A stretch of DNA of 64,000 nucleotides, from positions 20,262,866 through 20,326,865 of the forward strand of contig CM038706.1 in the NCBI GenBank assembly GCA_021613375.1, read 5' to 3'. Both the position numbers and the translations under genes were made by a program. The notes under the pieces were generated by a model that was not told the origin of the DNA, searched no databases, and worked only from the letters and a program-made list of their open reading frames with translations. The DNA comes from Megaleporinus macrocephalus. Taxonomy: Eukaryota; Chordata; Actinopteri; Characiformes; Anostomidae. Below are positions 28,160 to 38,142 of this stretch, in pieces (within the stretch, counting starts at the first letter, position 1; each line of letters opens with the position of its first letter).

Positions 28160-28302
28160 TGGCTCTTTTTGTATATATTTTTTATTATTTCTTTTATTTG
28201 TTATCTTTATCTATTGGTGAATGGAGGAGCAGCAAAGTAAGAATTTCATTGTACAGTGTAACTGCCTGTTCTGCTGTACACATGACAATAAAACTCTTGA
28301 AT
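28160..28302 (+). mobile_element. LINE 3'-end remnant (short)
   Basis: The tail 'aagaatttcattgtacagtg', followed by 'tacacatgacaataaaactc' and 'ttgaatc', resembles the 3' untranslated end of teleost non-LTR retrotransposons. It has no coding part left. The start is approximate. Confidence 0.5.
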
Positions 28303-28977
28303 CATGTGTTCATCATGCTCTGTGTCTTATTGCAGGAAAGAGCAGCAGAAGAATTTTAAATGTGCATTATTGTCATGCTAATTGTTAGCCAATCATTGAC
28401 AACCCTGTATTTGTATATAACAATGCTACAGCTTGACTCAAGCGTTGCTGTTGCACTGCCCATGTAAGCAGCAGTAGTATATGGTCTGGTAGTAAAGCAT
28501 TTGCTCCTCAAGCAAAGTGTCGGCCACTCGTACATCATTTTGACACAGCACACGCACCGCTTAGCATATTGGTGTTAGCGTAAAGTATGAGTGTTCAGAG
28601 TCAGGTTACTGGGATGTCTCTCTTTTAATAGATAAAACATTAGGTAAGCGAAGCTCTAGTGGCCGTGTGTACGTGTGTGCACGCGTGCGAGAACGCCGCG
28701 AACCATTGCATAGCTGCCATTCGATAGGGGTAGTCTCTCTTTCACCTAATCAGGGGATAGTGTCCACCTCACATGTGGCGGCTCAGAAAAGATCAAATGA
28801 TTTGACCTCTGGGCACTGCGCTCCGTTGGACTGCAGACTCTGCTGCAGCGCTACCACTAGGCTTTTTCCTCTCTGCACACTCACTGACTGACCACAGCAT
28901 GGATGAAAGTGCTGTCTGTCAGAGCTTCTGAGCTGTGGAAGATGAAACTTTACAGTACACACATATGCAAATACTGT

Positions 28978-29002
28978 CTGTGTGTGTGTGTGTGTGTGTG
29001 TG
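28978..29002. repeat. (TG)n microsatellite
   Basis: Perfect TG run of about 25 bases. Confidence 0.9.
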
Positions 29003-29260
29003 ATGTGGAGGAGGCTCTCTTTGACAAATAGCAGCTGCTTTTTCCTATCGTGTCCTTAAAGGTGCTAAGAACAGTGAACATCAGAAATTCAAGGTTTTTA
29101 AGAAACTATGGACGAGCATCAACAGTACCATTATTTCTTTTTCTTGTTGTCTTTGATTTACTTTTCCTGGGACTCTTATGGTTTCTTTATTTCTGTTAAA
29201 CTGATTCAACACTCCTGATTTCCTATAACCTCTTATCAGTTTTGTTGTTTTTTGTAAATA

Positions 29261-29582
29261 TGTTCTTATTCTAGAACTTGGCAGCATAGTGGTGTAGTGG
29301 TTAGCACTGTCCCCTCACAGCAAGACAGTCCAGGTTGGATTCCAGGTCCAGGCTGTTCTTTGTGGAGTTTGCATGTTTAACCCGTGCTTGAGTGGGTTTC
29401 CTCCCACAGTCCAAACACATGCATGTTAGGTTAATTGGTCACTCTAAATTAACTGTAGGTGTGAGTGTGTGTTGTCCCAAGTCCGGGTACATGGCGAGGG
29501 TTGTGTCAGGAAGGGCATCTGACATAAAACACTTTTTTAAAAAAAGTGAAAAAGTTGAAAGGTGTGTGTTCTTATTCTAAAA
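29261..29582 (+). mobile_element. tRNA-derived SINE (DANA/Mermaid-like) with target-site duplication
   Basis: The head has an A-box-like 'tggtgtagtggttagcactg' phrase and a B-box-like 'ggttggattcc', then 'ccgtgcttgagtgggtttcc', 'cagtccaaacacatgcatg' and 'tctaaattaactgtagg', as in the zebrafish DANA and teleost Mermaid SINEs. It ends in an A-rich tail. It is bracketed by a 16-bp target duplication, 'tgttcttattctagaa' at 29261-29276 and 'tgttcttattctaaaa' at 29567-29582 (one mismatch), so the insertion is complete. B-box departures from GGTTCGANTCC suggest it is not an active tRNA-like promoter. Confidence 0.85.
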
Positions 29583-29627
29583 TTGATGCCTGGAACACAT
29601 TCCCTGAAAGTTGGAACGGGGCATTTT

Positions 29628-30998
29628 AAGGAATGTTTGAAAATATTGAATATTAAAGAAGGTTTACCACCTTGCCAAAAATATGATGCGAATAATCCAA
29701 CTGTTTCTCAATAACTGCAAGGATTGTGGGTGTTTCAGCCTGTAGTGCAATGAGGGATAGACAGATGAGTTTTTGGGGCTGATTCCCATTGCCCTTCAGC
29801 ATGATCAGCCAGTAGACCAGGGCAGGAGCAGACTGTTATGCTGTGTTTATGTTTGCATTGGAAAAAACGTCTTTCCACACCTCATAGCGTCATGTGATTG
29901 ACGGAGGCAAGAAGCCACACAAACAATGGCACGTTGACAGTGTTACCAGTGAAAAGGATGATTATCAGGGTTTTAGCAGTGTAGATTTCAGATGTTACTT
30001 TTGTTGTTTAATACTGGCCCTCTGTGAGGCCCACTGGTTTACTCCTGTGGTCAAAAATCTAAAAGATCTGTGTTTCCATTTATCATTAGAAAAAGGGACT
30101 TGGGCAGGGCTGCAGCAATCATTATCTCACAAAATATGCCTCACATATTTCCCGTAACTGATCGGCTATAGGGGTCGTCTAAGTTAGAGAAATATCGGCC
30201 AATCACCAATCGCGTACTCTGGCTTAAAATCAGCCAATACCAATACATAGAGGGTCAATGCTTCCATCTCTAAGCACGTCTGTTAAAGAATGTTAGAAAT
30301 TTGAATATTAAAGAAGGCTTACCACTTTGCTAAAGATGTGATGTGAATAATCCAACTGTTTCCCAATAAGTACAAGGACTGTAGGTGTTTCAGCCTGTAG
30401 TGCAGGCTGAAAAGCACAATGAGGGACGGACTGATAAGTGTTTTTGGGGCCTATACCAATTGCCCTTCAGCATGATCAGCCAGTAGACAAGGACAGGAGC
30501 AGTTTGTTAAGCTGTGTTTATGTTTGCGTTGGAAAAAACATCTTTCCACACCTCATAGCGTCATGTGGTTGATGGTCTTGTAAAGCTCCATAAACAATGG
30601 CATGCTGATAGTGTTACCAGTGAAAAAGGATAGGTATCAGACTAGAGTTTGAGCTTTTAGATTTCAGGTGTTACTTTTGTTGTATAATACTGGATGCCTC
30701 TGGCATTTGGCATCTAAGGCTCGTTTAGTTAATTCCCAAAAGTCTAAAAAAAAATCTGTATTTTCATCTATCAATACAACAAGAAACTGTAGGGTCCTGT
30801 GTCCAAGGGGTCTTGAGCAGGGCTGCAGCAATCATAATCGTCCAAAATATAGCTCATATATTTTGGAAACGAATCAGCTATAAGGATCAGCAAAGTTAGA
30901 GCAATCTCAGTTGATCACCAATCGCGTATTTGGGCTTAAAATCAACCAATACCGATACATGAAGATTGGATCCTTCTATTTCTAAGCACATCTGTAAG
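29628..30998. repeat. Old tandem duplication, two copies of about 0.66-0.71 kb
   Basis: Copy 1 (about 29628-30287) and copy 2 (about 30288-30998) share many blocks in the same order. Examples are 'gcccttcagcatgatcagcc' at 29791 and 30462, and 'cacctcatagcgtcatgtg'. Both copies end in a 'tctaagcac...tctgt' phrase at the junctions (30268 and 30981). Small insertions, such as about 14 bp near 30405-30420, make copy 2 longer. No coding potential is seen. Confidence 0.85.
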
Positions 30999-31718
30999 GC
31001 ACTACTATTAACAAAAGTCCAAATGCAAATTGTAACTATTATGCACAGTGGAAATCAAATCTCATCAATACCACTGACTTCTCTGGGCTTTAGCTCATCT
31101 GAAATAGACTGATCGTGACGTACCTTTCACATTCATTTTGGAAATATTAGACATGTTCTCTGAACCAAAGAAGAAAAGAACCATTCTTATTGGTACCAGT
31201 ATAAAGTTTATAAGTAAGGGTCTTTCAGGGTATGGGGTGAATTCGACATAGATGGGGTAAATTTGACATGTGTGAAGGTCTCATTAACGTTGATAGGTAT
31301 TTACACAATATATAGAGCAGGTGCTACACTAACTGACCTGTCTGCGGTCCAGACCTAGAATCTACCCATTTTTACGATTTTTCACAACTTGTTTGGATTT
31401 AATGTTTGTAGTCTTACCTACTATATTGTCTGTGATGTGTTAGACTTGCTTACATTTAACAGTGTTGAACTGGTGCTTTCTGGGTGCTATGTGCTATTTT
31501 GTATCACAATAGTAAAGAGTGCTGCTTTTATTTTATTACACTGGCACTGTTGCCGAGCAGATGTGTTCACACATTCAGAATGGAATTGAGGCCGTTAAGA
31601 GCTAATTATTGATTTGTTTTTGTTTATGAGTAACAGAGTACATAAGAGGTGTCATATCTGGCCTATTTGTATCAGGCATAACAAGTTACTATAAACATTT
31701 ACCTCTTTTTGTTAGAGC

Positions 31719-31724
<6 letters not shown>

Positions 31725-31749
<25 letters not shown>

Positions 31750-31750
31750 T
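31725..31750. repeat. (GT)n microsatellite
   Basis: Perfect GT run of about 26 bases. Confidence 0.9.
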
Positions 31751-32287
31751 CTTATAGGCGCTGTAGTGTCTAGATGAGGATTTGAGCCTTTATTCTTCTT
31801 TATATGAAGCAGTGGTGTCTCATCAATTTCAATGAATTCCCATTTTCCCAACAAACCTGGCCACAGTTATTTTAGGCACGCCTATTTTAAAGTATTTGCA
31901 GTCTTTTAAAGGTGTATTATACTGGATATTTATGGATTCACTGACAGTGATGATCCCTAAACAAGGCCTAGGCACATAATAGAGAAGAATAGATTAAAAA
32001 ACAGGAGTAGCTACTGTTTAAGCTTTAAATAGTAGTGCAAGTCAATCATAATACTCATGTTTACCACTCAATGTTTGTGTACTTTGTTCTATTTAAATAT
32101 CCATGTGGAAAGTATTTTAAAACTGGCTGTTCATTGTTATCTTCCACGCTGCCTACCTGTCTTTACTGGGATGAGATGTGCGTCGCGCCGAAGAGATTTT
32201 GTTTTAAAACTGATTTCTGTAAATGGTAGTATTCTCAGTGGAGCGTCACTAATGAGTTCTCTTCTTTTCTCTCTCTTATGCCTCCAG

Positions 32288-32349
32288 GTGGTGTTAGTCT
32301 TTGCGCTCAGTATTGGAGCTCTTGGAATATACTTCATAGACTCGTCTGA
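32288..32349 (+). CDS. kcnma1: kcnma1 coding exon: BK channel transmembrane segment S1
   Basis: A 62-bp exon encoding VVLVFALSIGALGIYFIDSS plus two bases (GA) completed to Asp by the next exon. This is segment S1 of the BK (Slo1, KCa1.1) potassium channel, a plasma-membrane tetramer opened jointly by depolarisation and intracellular calcium. A pyrimidine-rich acceptor (ctctcttatgcctccag) precedes it and a gtaagt donor follows. The exon starts in phase 0 and ends in phase 2. Residue 13 is Gly (GGA, 32324-32326), where human BK has Val128 (human numbering, recalled). The open frame runs 77 codons upstream into the intron, but the strong acceptor and family alignment put the exon start at 32288. 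The S0 exon lies outside the window. Confidence 0.96.
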
Positions 32350-32899
32350 GTAAGTATTACACTTTTCCGGCTCTTGAGTGATTTAATTGCAATGGAAATG
32401 GAGATGAGGGCTGTAACTATAACCATCTTGCCCCCAATAAAAAAGAAAAAGAAAAAAAGAAATACAGGACGACAGATGTCGTTTCATTTCCAGTCAGATG
32501 TTGGGTTGGTTACTCTTCGCTGAGAGTCAGGTCTGTGTCCTTATGCTCGGTTGCTAGCTCGCGCATGAGCACAGCAAATTGTCCTTGGTCCAAGGGTCAG
32601 GTATGTGCCGGCCTTGCTGAAAAGGACTGTAAGAGCTCCGCTCGAGACGAGTGGCTGATGAAGAACCTCACTGGCTAATTGTGTTAGTGCAGAGCACAGG
32701 TAGGGTACGTTCTTCCGTACCAGACTACTGTTTTCCAATGTAGGTAATGATAGCGTTTTAATGACCCCTCAATTATCTGTAATGCGAAGTGTGCCATTAT
32801 AGAATTCTCTATCTTTGTTCGGTCCCCGGTGCAGAGTAGGACTTTAAATTCAGTCTTGGTATGGCATGATTATTTTGTCAATGGAAGCCAAGTGAATCA

Positions 32900-33028
32900 G
32901 TTTCCATGGTTACATCAGGCTGAGCATCTATGGTGCCCCCTCTCTAACATCCCCCCCCTCTCCCTCCGCCCCTCATGCTCCTTAGAGACAGGTGCGCTGT
33001 TCGTTTGCCCAGCTGTTGCCTGGGCAAC
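32900..33028. promoter_or_regulatory. Two RFX-type X-box motifs
   Basis: GTTGCCTGGGCAAC at 33015-33028 is a perfect inverted-repeat X-box (GTTGCC, two-base spacer, GGCAAC). GTTTCCATGGTTAC at 32900-32913 matches the GTTNCCATGGNAAC form at 13 of 14 positions. Both lie 0.55-0.7 kb downstream of the S1 exon. RFX proteins bind such sites; function here is inference. Confidence 0.4.
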
Positions 33029-33639
33029 CAGGTATCGCTGTTTGCAAATGGAACTCATATTTCCTGACGGTGTGTGTGCCTCCTGTCATCTTGCCTCGGG
33101 GGGAAGCACTGACTCAGTGGGTAAAGACCTAGTACCAGGAAGTGGAAGCTTGAATCCTTAGTTGAGCATCAAGGGATTTTGAAGTGGAACACTGTGGGGC
33201 TGGTGCTTTTCTCCTGACTATTGCCATCATGCCCTTAGGCAAGATAGCTGACCTATTCATGTCCTGCCCACAAACTCACCCTTTTTATAATGACTCGAGA
33301 CATTGGACAAGCTTGAGAAGAGAATTCTGACAAACATCCCATTCAGCCTATCCGGTTTAAATTCCCTACATGATGTTGGCTTTCCAGTTTCTAATGTTAT
33401 CAAGCTAGACCACATTGTTGGAGTCCTTTTGTTTTGTGGATAAAACAAAACATTTTATTATTCTGTTGTTTTTAAGGCTGTAGGTAGGCGTTATACACTT
33501 GACCGGAAAGCCATTAAACTTAGCCTATATTACACCAGGTTGGGGATTGGTGATTTTTATTACAGCTGTGTTTTAAATTGTGATTATTTTCAATAAACTA
33601 AGTTTGGTTTTTGGTTGACTACAATATTGCAGCAACCAT

Positions 33640-34046
33640 AGTATACAATAGTTATTGTGCTGCAGAGGAAGCAACCTAGCGGGTACACTGGTGATTTCAC
33701 AGCACCTGGATTAGCTGCACAAAATGCTGCTGATGTTATGAGTTACAACAAGTCTCGGCGTGGAAGCAGCAAGACATATAATACAGGTTAAAAAAATTTC
33801 TAAAAATGAAGAGTTCATGAAAGCATCAAATAAATGCTGCAAAATGTATTTGCAGGTTCTGTTTTCATTCGTTGAACCCGTTCAGTTGCCCAACTTAACC
33901 GGTATTATATGTCTTGCTGCTTCCACACCAAGACTTGTTGTGACTCATAACATCAGCAGCCTTTTCTGCAGCTAATCCAGGTGCTGTGAAATCGCCAGTG
34001 TCCCCTCTAGGTCGCTTCCTCTGCAGCACAATAACTATTGTATACT
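33640..34046. mobile_element. Foldback/MITE-like element with 151-bp inverted arms
   Basis: The left arm 33640-33790 and the reverse complement of the right arm 33896-34046 align over 151 positions without a gap and with 10 mismatches by eye, about 93% identity. The unpaired loop is 105 bp. Both arms begin 'agtatacaatagttattgtg' and end 'gcaagacatataatac' plus 'aggtta' or 'cggtta'. No transposase coding is present, and I could not define a clean target-site duplication. A transcript through it would fold into a long hairpin. Confidence 0.9.
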
Positions 34047-34958
34047 GTGGTATACAGTATAGGTGTCACGCTGGGGGAGATCTAACAAAAAAAAGGTCAA
34101 CGTGCAGTTTAAACCTAAGCTGTAGGCCAGTATTGAAATGATTCTCAGAGTGTGTCCAGTTTTGCATATAAAGGGCCGAATAAAGCAGGCGTCTCTGGGC
34201 CTGTTGCTGAGTTGACAGGAGCAAAGCTGGTCGTGATGGAAGTTTTTAATCCCCATAATGCCGGGTCAGGACTTTAGAGGATCCAGAGCGGCCGACAAGC
34301 TTCTGTGTTTATGCATCACTCAACAAAGCCAAGCTGGCATGTCAGTTTATAACAGCACGTCTTCTTGTGTGACGCGCAGCGTTCGGCATATGGTCTATAG
34401 CTTGACTTTGTGATTACTTCTGTCCGTCTGCTTTATAATCAGAAAAGAAGGAATTATAGAAAGGCCTGAAGGCACTTCATGCAGGGATTTAAACGACAGA
34501 TTATGAAACTAGATGACATATAAACTGTGAATTCACTTGCTGTGGTTTAAATGCTGGTTCCCATGCTGGTGGGACACTTGCTGATAAGCAAGCTAATGGA
34601 GGAGCTACTGTTCTTAGTCAAGTGCTTTGATTAACGCCTGACAGACTGAGGCTGTCTCTATTTTCTGTGTATGTTGTGTGGGAAGTCTTTCCAGTCCAGT
34701 TTGTTCTTATGGGGATATATGGCTTAGTCTTCGCAGTAGGGATGGTGTATGAAGAGCCACTGTGATCACTGTAATGGAAAGCATGTGCAAAAATGTCAAT
34801 AGTGTCAACAATCTGAAGGAAAAGTTAATGTTGTGATATGTTTTCTGGGTAGGGGGTTGTTGTTGAGTTTAGGATAAAGCATGATGGAAAGTTGTGGTGC
34901 CTTAAAATGATACTGAGGACAGGAGCTTCCAAGCGGCCCCACCATTTAAGCATCGAAC

Positions 34959-35640
34959 GAATCAGAGTCAGAATCAGAATCAGACTTTATTGGCCAAGTA
35001 TGTTCAAACATAAAGGAATTTGTTTTTGGTTACAGTAGCTCATAGTGCACAATAACTGACATTACAGAATTAACAAACACACCCAACCTAACCATCCTAC
35101 ACACACACACACACACACAAACAGTGACATACACGCACAGACACACCTGTGGACTTGTTGTATATTTAAAGTAAAGTGCTGAGTGCAACAGTGAAGGACG
35201 GTGCAGACTGAATTAAAGAGATATAAATATGGAGAACAGAAGAGTCACTGGTTGAGACGGTAGTACAGAGTGTTTTGAGACTATCAGATAAATAAAAGTG
35301 CAGTAAAGAAAAGAAGAGTGATAGAACATACATTAAGATCTAGATATAGATGTATTTAGTAGACTGTATACAGAAAGTAGTGTTGTAATATTCAGTCGTT
35401 CATGAGTGTGATGGCAGGTAGAACGAAGCTTCTCTGTAGTCTGGAGGTCTTGATCCTCGACTGGCTGAAACGCCGACCTGAGGGAAGATACTGGAACAGG
35501 TGATGTCCAGGGTGTGATGGATCACAGGCAATGTTCTCTGCCCGCTTCCTGGTTCTGGCCGTGTGCAGGTCTGGTAGGGAGGGAAAGCCCACAATCTCCT
35601 AACGCTTTGATGGCGGCGACACTTGAAAGCTCCCATTCCC
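34959..35640 (-). mobile_element. 5'-truncated LINE (L2/CR1/Rex1-like), 3' end
   Basis: On the minus strand, 35592-35392 encodes the C-terminal end of a non-LTR reverse-transcriptase polyprotein. It contains the typical DPSHPGHHLFQYLPSGRRF block and ends SFVLPAITLMND then a stop. A 3' untranslated part of about 430 bp follows, including a CA/GT run (35100-35119). It finishes with 'ggccaataaagt' and CTGATT-type tail repeats at about 34959-34990. The RT catalytic core is missing, so the copy is dead on arrival. The 5' boundary is approximate. Confidence 0.85.
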
Positions 35641-37499
35641 AATACTGTTCACTCCCTGATGATGCAACAACCATCTGTTGCCATGAATGACCTTGTTGAC
35701 ATAACAAAATTGGTGGGTAGTGTTCCCCTCCAAGGAACAATTATGTTGTGTTAAGCCCTGCTTGGTTGGGAATACATTTACATGGGGTCCTGGGATTGTT
35801 TCCTCCTTTGCAGGTGCTGCTTGGCTGTGTCTTTGTTTTCCAGGCATATTTTGCATTCTTATTAATCACGGTAATAAAGCTAAGTAGCTAAGTGTATAAA
35901 ACACACAATATCATTAAAGCATTTCTTTATAAGCACAATATCGTCAACTATTCATTATTCATTGAAGTGTGATAGAAATGAATAAAATCTCACACCTATT
36001 GCAAGAATGGTAGTACCGTCCAGACGTGAGAGCTTTGTCACTAAAGAGACGTGTGCATTTTGTAAAAAATCAGTCTCAATAAGTGGCAATATATAGGTTC
36101 TCTTGTTTGGAAGCAACTTATGCTGACTCTTGCCTTCTTGGAAATGGTAGCATTGCATGCTAATGGGAGAACATACTAGTGGCTGGGAATTTGGAGTGGG
36201 GACATAACTGAATTAGGTAAAAAAAAAAAAAACAAGGGAAAATTTAGGTGTGGGGGGGGTGGGTAAAAACATCATTGGGGACCTACTTGTACACTACTAT
36301 GCTCTACTAAGTCTTGGGCACCTTAACTTATTGTTTAAAAACCTTTATCTTAGCCATATGTGTAATTTCACCAGTAAGAACCCTATATATCATTGGGACA
36401 GATAAGCATTAACACAATACAAACAAATCATAAATATCTTATTTTGAAAGAGTACGTAATATCTTGTGTGACAGTTTCCAGATTTCTCTTGGATGCTCCA
36501 GACATTGCATGAATTTATTCAATTCCTTTACCAGCAATCTTGATTTAGCTTAATGAAGTACTGTGTAGTCAAAGCAGGTATTAGATGAGAACTGCAAATA
36601 ATACTAGGTTACCACTAGGACACGTTGGAAAGGGTTAAATAAACACACTGATGTATGTAAAACCACTGCTTACTGTGTTAATACTATTTGAATGTTTAAT
36701 AAAGTCTTATAAATAGTTTTGCTAAAGAAATAAAAGGTCTGGAAAAACAACTTTCCCAAATATAATTTCCCCAAGTGCCTAAAGCTTTTGCACCGTATTG
36801 TATATATGTCTGATATGGATAACACTTTTGTACACAGTGGTCTCCCTCTGTGCCCTGATTTATCTAAGGCTGGAACTAGGACACTTCTGACTATCCTTCT
36901 CACCTCTTTCACCTGGGTCAGCTCCAAATCAGGCTACGGCAGGCAGCGCTGGGTGCTGGGACCTGCTCTTAATGATCTAAACAGAGTGGAGCCCTAGAGT
37001 TACAGCCTCAGCCCAGCCCTGCGCGGTGGCAGCTAAAGCCTCTTCTCCTGCTGCCTTTACTGCAGAGAAATGTGAGCAAACAGCACTCAGCTTCTAACTA
37101 ACTGCGCTAACGTTCTTCAACTGACCTCTGCTGCTAGCGTGACTCACAGTCTAATGGCTCAGTAATGGATCATCTGTAGACTTTTGGTCATAATTATCAC
37201 AACCGTTTCTGACAGCCTGCCACTTATTTACTTACTTCTGTTTACGCGTAGAAGATGCCTTAAGCAACAACAGTGAAACAAGACAAACACAACTTGCCAT
37301 CAGTGCACAAATAGACGAAGCAATGGTCCATTAAACAAGCCATCAGGAAGCAGCTCGAGTCGAACATTTTGAGCGATTCCGAGATGATGGTACCTCCCTA
37401 AGGTAACTCCAAATTTGATGAAGGGTAAAAAGCTGTATTGGCAGGGGTGGGATGGGGGTGTGGGTGCTGTGGGGAGATGAGCTTTTATCTCTGCTTCAG

Positions 37500-37666
37500 T
37501 GGCCGTGCTGGCCTCTCAGGGGGCCACTTTACACAGCTCAGTGGATGCACAGCCCTCTCTGGTGGCCAACCTGCAGGATCCCCAGAGTTTAGACAGCTCA
37601 GGCCAGATCTAAGTGCCCTAAGATTACAGCTTGATCATTTGCAACCCACAGGCACACAGAACTCAG
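37500..37666 (+). other. Possible cryptic exon in the S1-S2 intron
   Basis: A 167-bp segment lies between a good acceptor (gcttttatctctgcttcag) and a good donor (ctcag|gtaaaa). It is open in the frame that would follow the S1 exon (phase 2 entry, 55 codons) but leaves in phase 1, so inclusion before the S2 exon would shift the frame. I recognise no protein similarity. It may be a chance pseudo-exon. Confidence 0.15.
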
Positions 37667-38128
37667 GTAAAAGGGATATATCAGTGCACAGGTGTTGGTT
37701 TGTTTCTTCAGTGTTAACTGTCATGGATGGTCGAAGAGATCTACTGGAAGCATTGTAGCTCACTTCTTTTGTTAAAGACTGTTTTAGTGTCTTCCCTGAT
37801 CGTAGCACATCCAATCTGGCTTATCCATAAAACAAGAATTAGAAAGCTGTGACTTAAAACCATGTACAGTCCAACAATACCCCACACGCCCCTTTATTTA
37901 AAACATATTTGATTAACCTAGATGTGTCTCATGTTGTGTCTGATGTGTTGTAATCTCAAATAGACTTGCTTGTGTGGGTATGACCCACTGTTAGGTGAGA
38001 GTGTAACAGTGCATCATAACATTGTGATATTGCAATGCAAGTGTGACAAGGTGCATTGTGGGCATTCTAATAATGATGCTGTGTATATAATGCAGAAGTA
38101 TTGAACACCAAATAAACAGCTCCCTCCA

Positions 38129-38142
38129 GCGCCCCCTACTGC
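38129..38142 (-). promoter_or_regulatory. CTCF-like core motif (13 of 14)
   Basis: GCGCCCCCTACTGC matches the reverse CTCF core SYGCCMYCTRSTGG at all but the last base. It is a lone motif in an AT-rich intron. Confidence 0.3.

Larger units (their letters stand above)
1..32287 (+). other. kcnma1: kcnma1 first intron, 3' part (no coding exon seen)
   Basis: No open frame in this stretch shows a recognisable protein, codon bias or linked splice sites, so I read it as the 3' part of the intron between the S0 exon (outside the window) and the S1 exon at 32288. Vertebrate kcnma1 is known for a very long first intron, which fits. Contents are listed separately: a 45-bp minisatellite, several SINE/LINE/MITE-type repeats, microsatellites and one old tandem duplication. 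I see nothing specific in about 290-2620, 2650-5040, 6600-8200, 10000-13290, 18200-20050, 22100-23560 and 26000-27390. Stretches around 15790-16140, 20050-20440 and 25080-25440 are less AT-rich and look like candidate conserved non-coding elements, which only alignment could confirm. Confidence 0.7.

Noticed and set aside
29278..29345. Possible tRNA gene
   Set aside because: The A- and B-box-like phrases belong to a SINE head; the B box is altered and a full cloverleaf is not evident.
32057..32287. N-terminal extension of the S1 exon in the same open frame
   Set aside because: A strong polypyrimidine tract and CAG directly precede 32288, and the BK family alignment begins there; the upstream frame is intronic.
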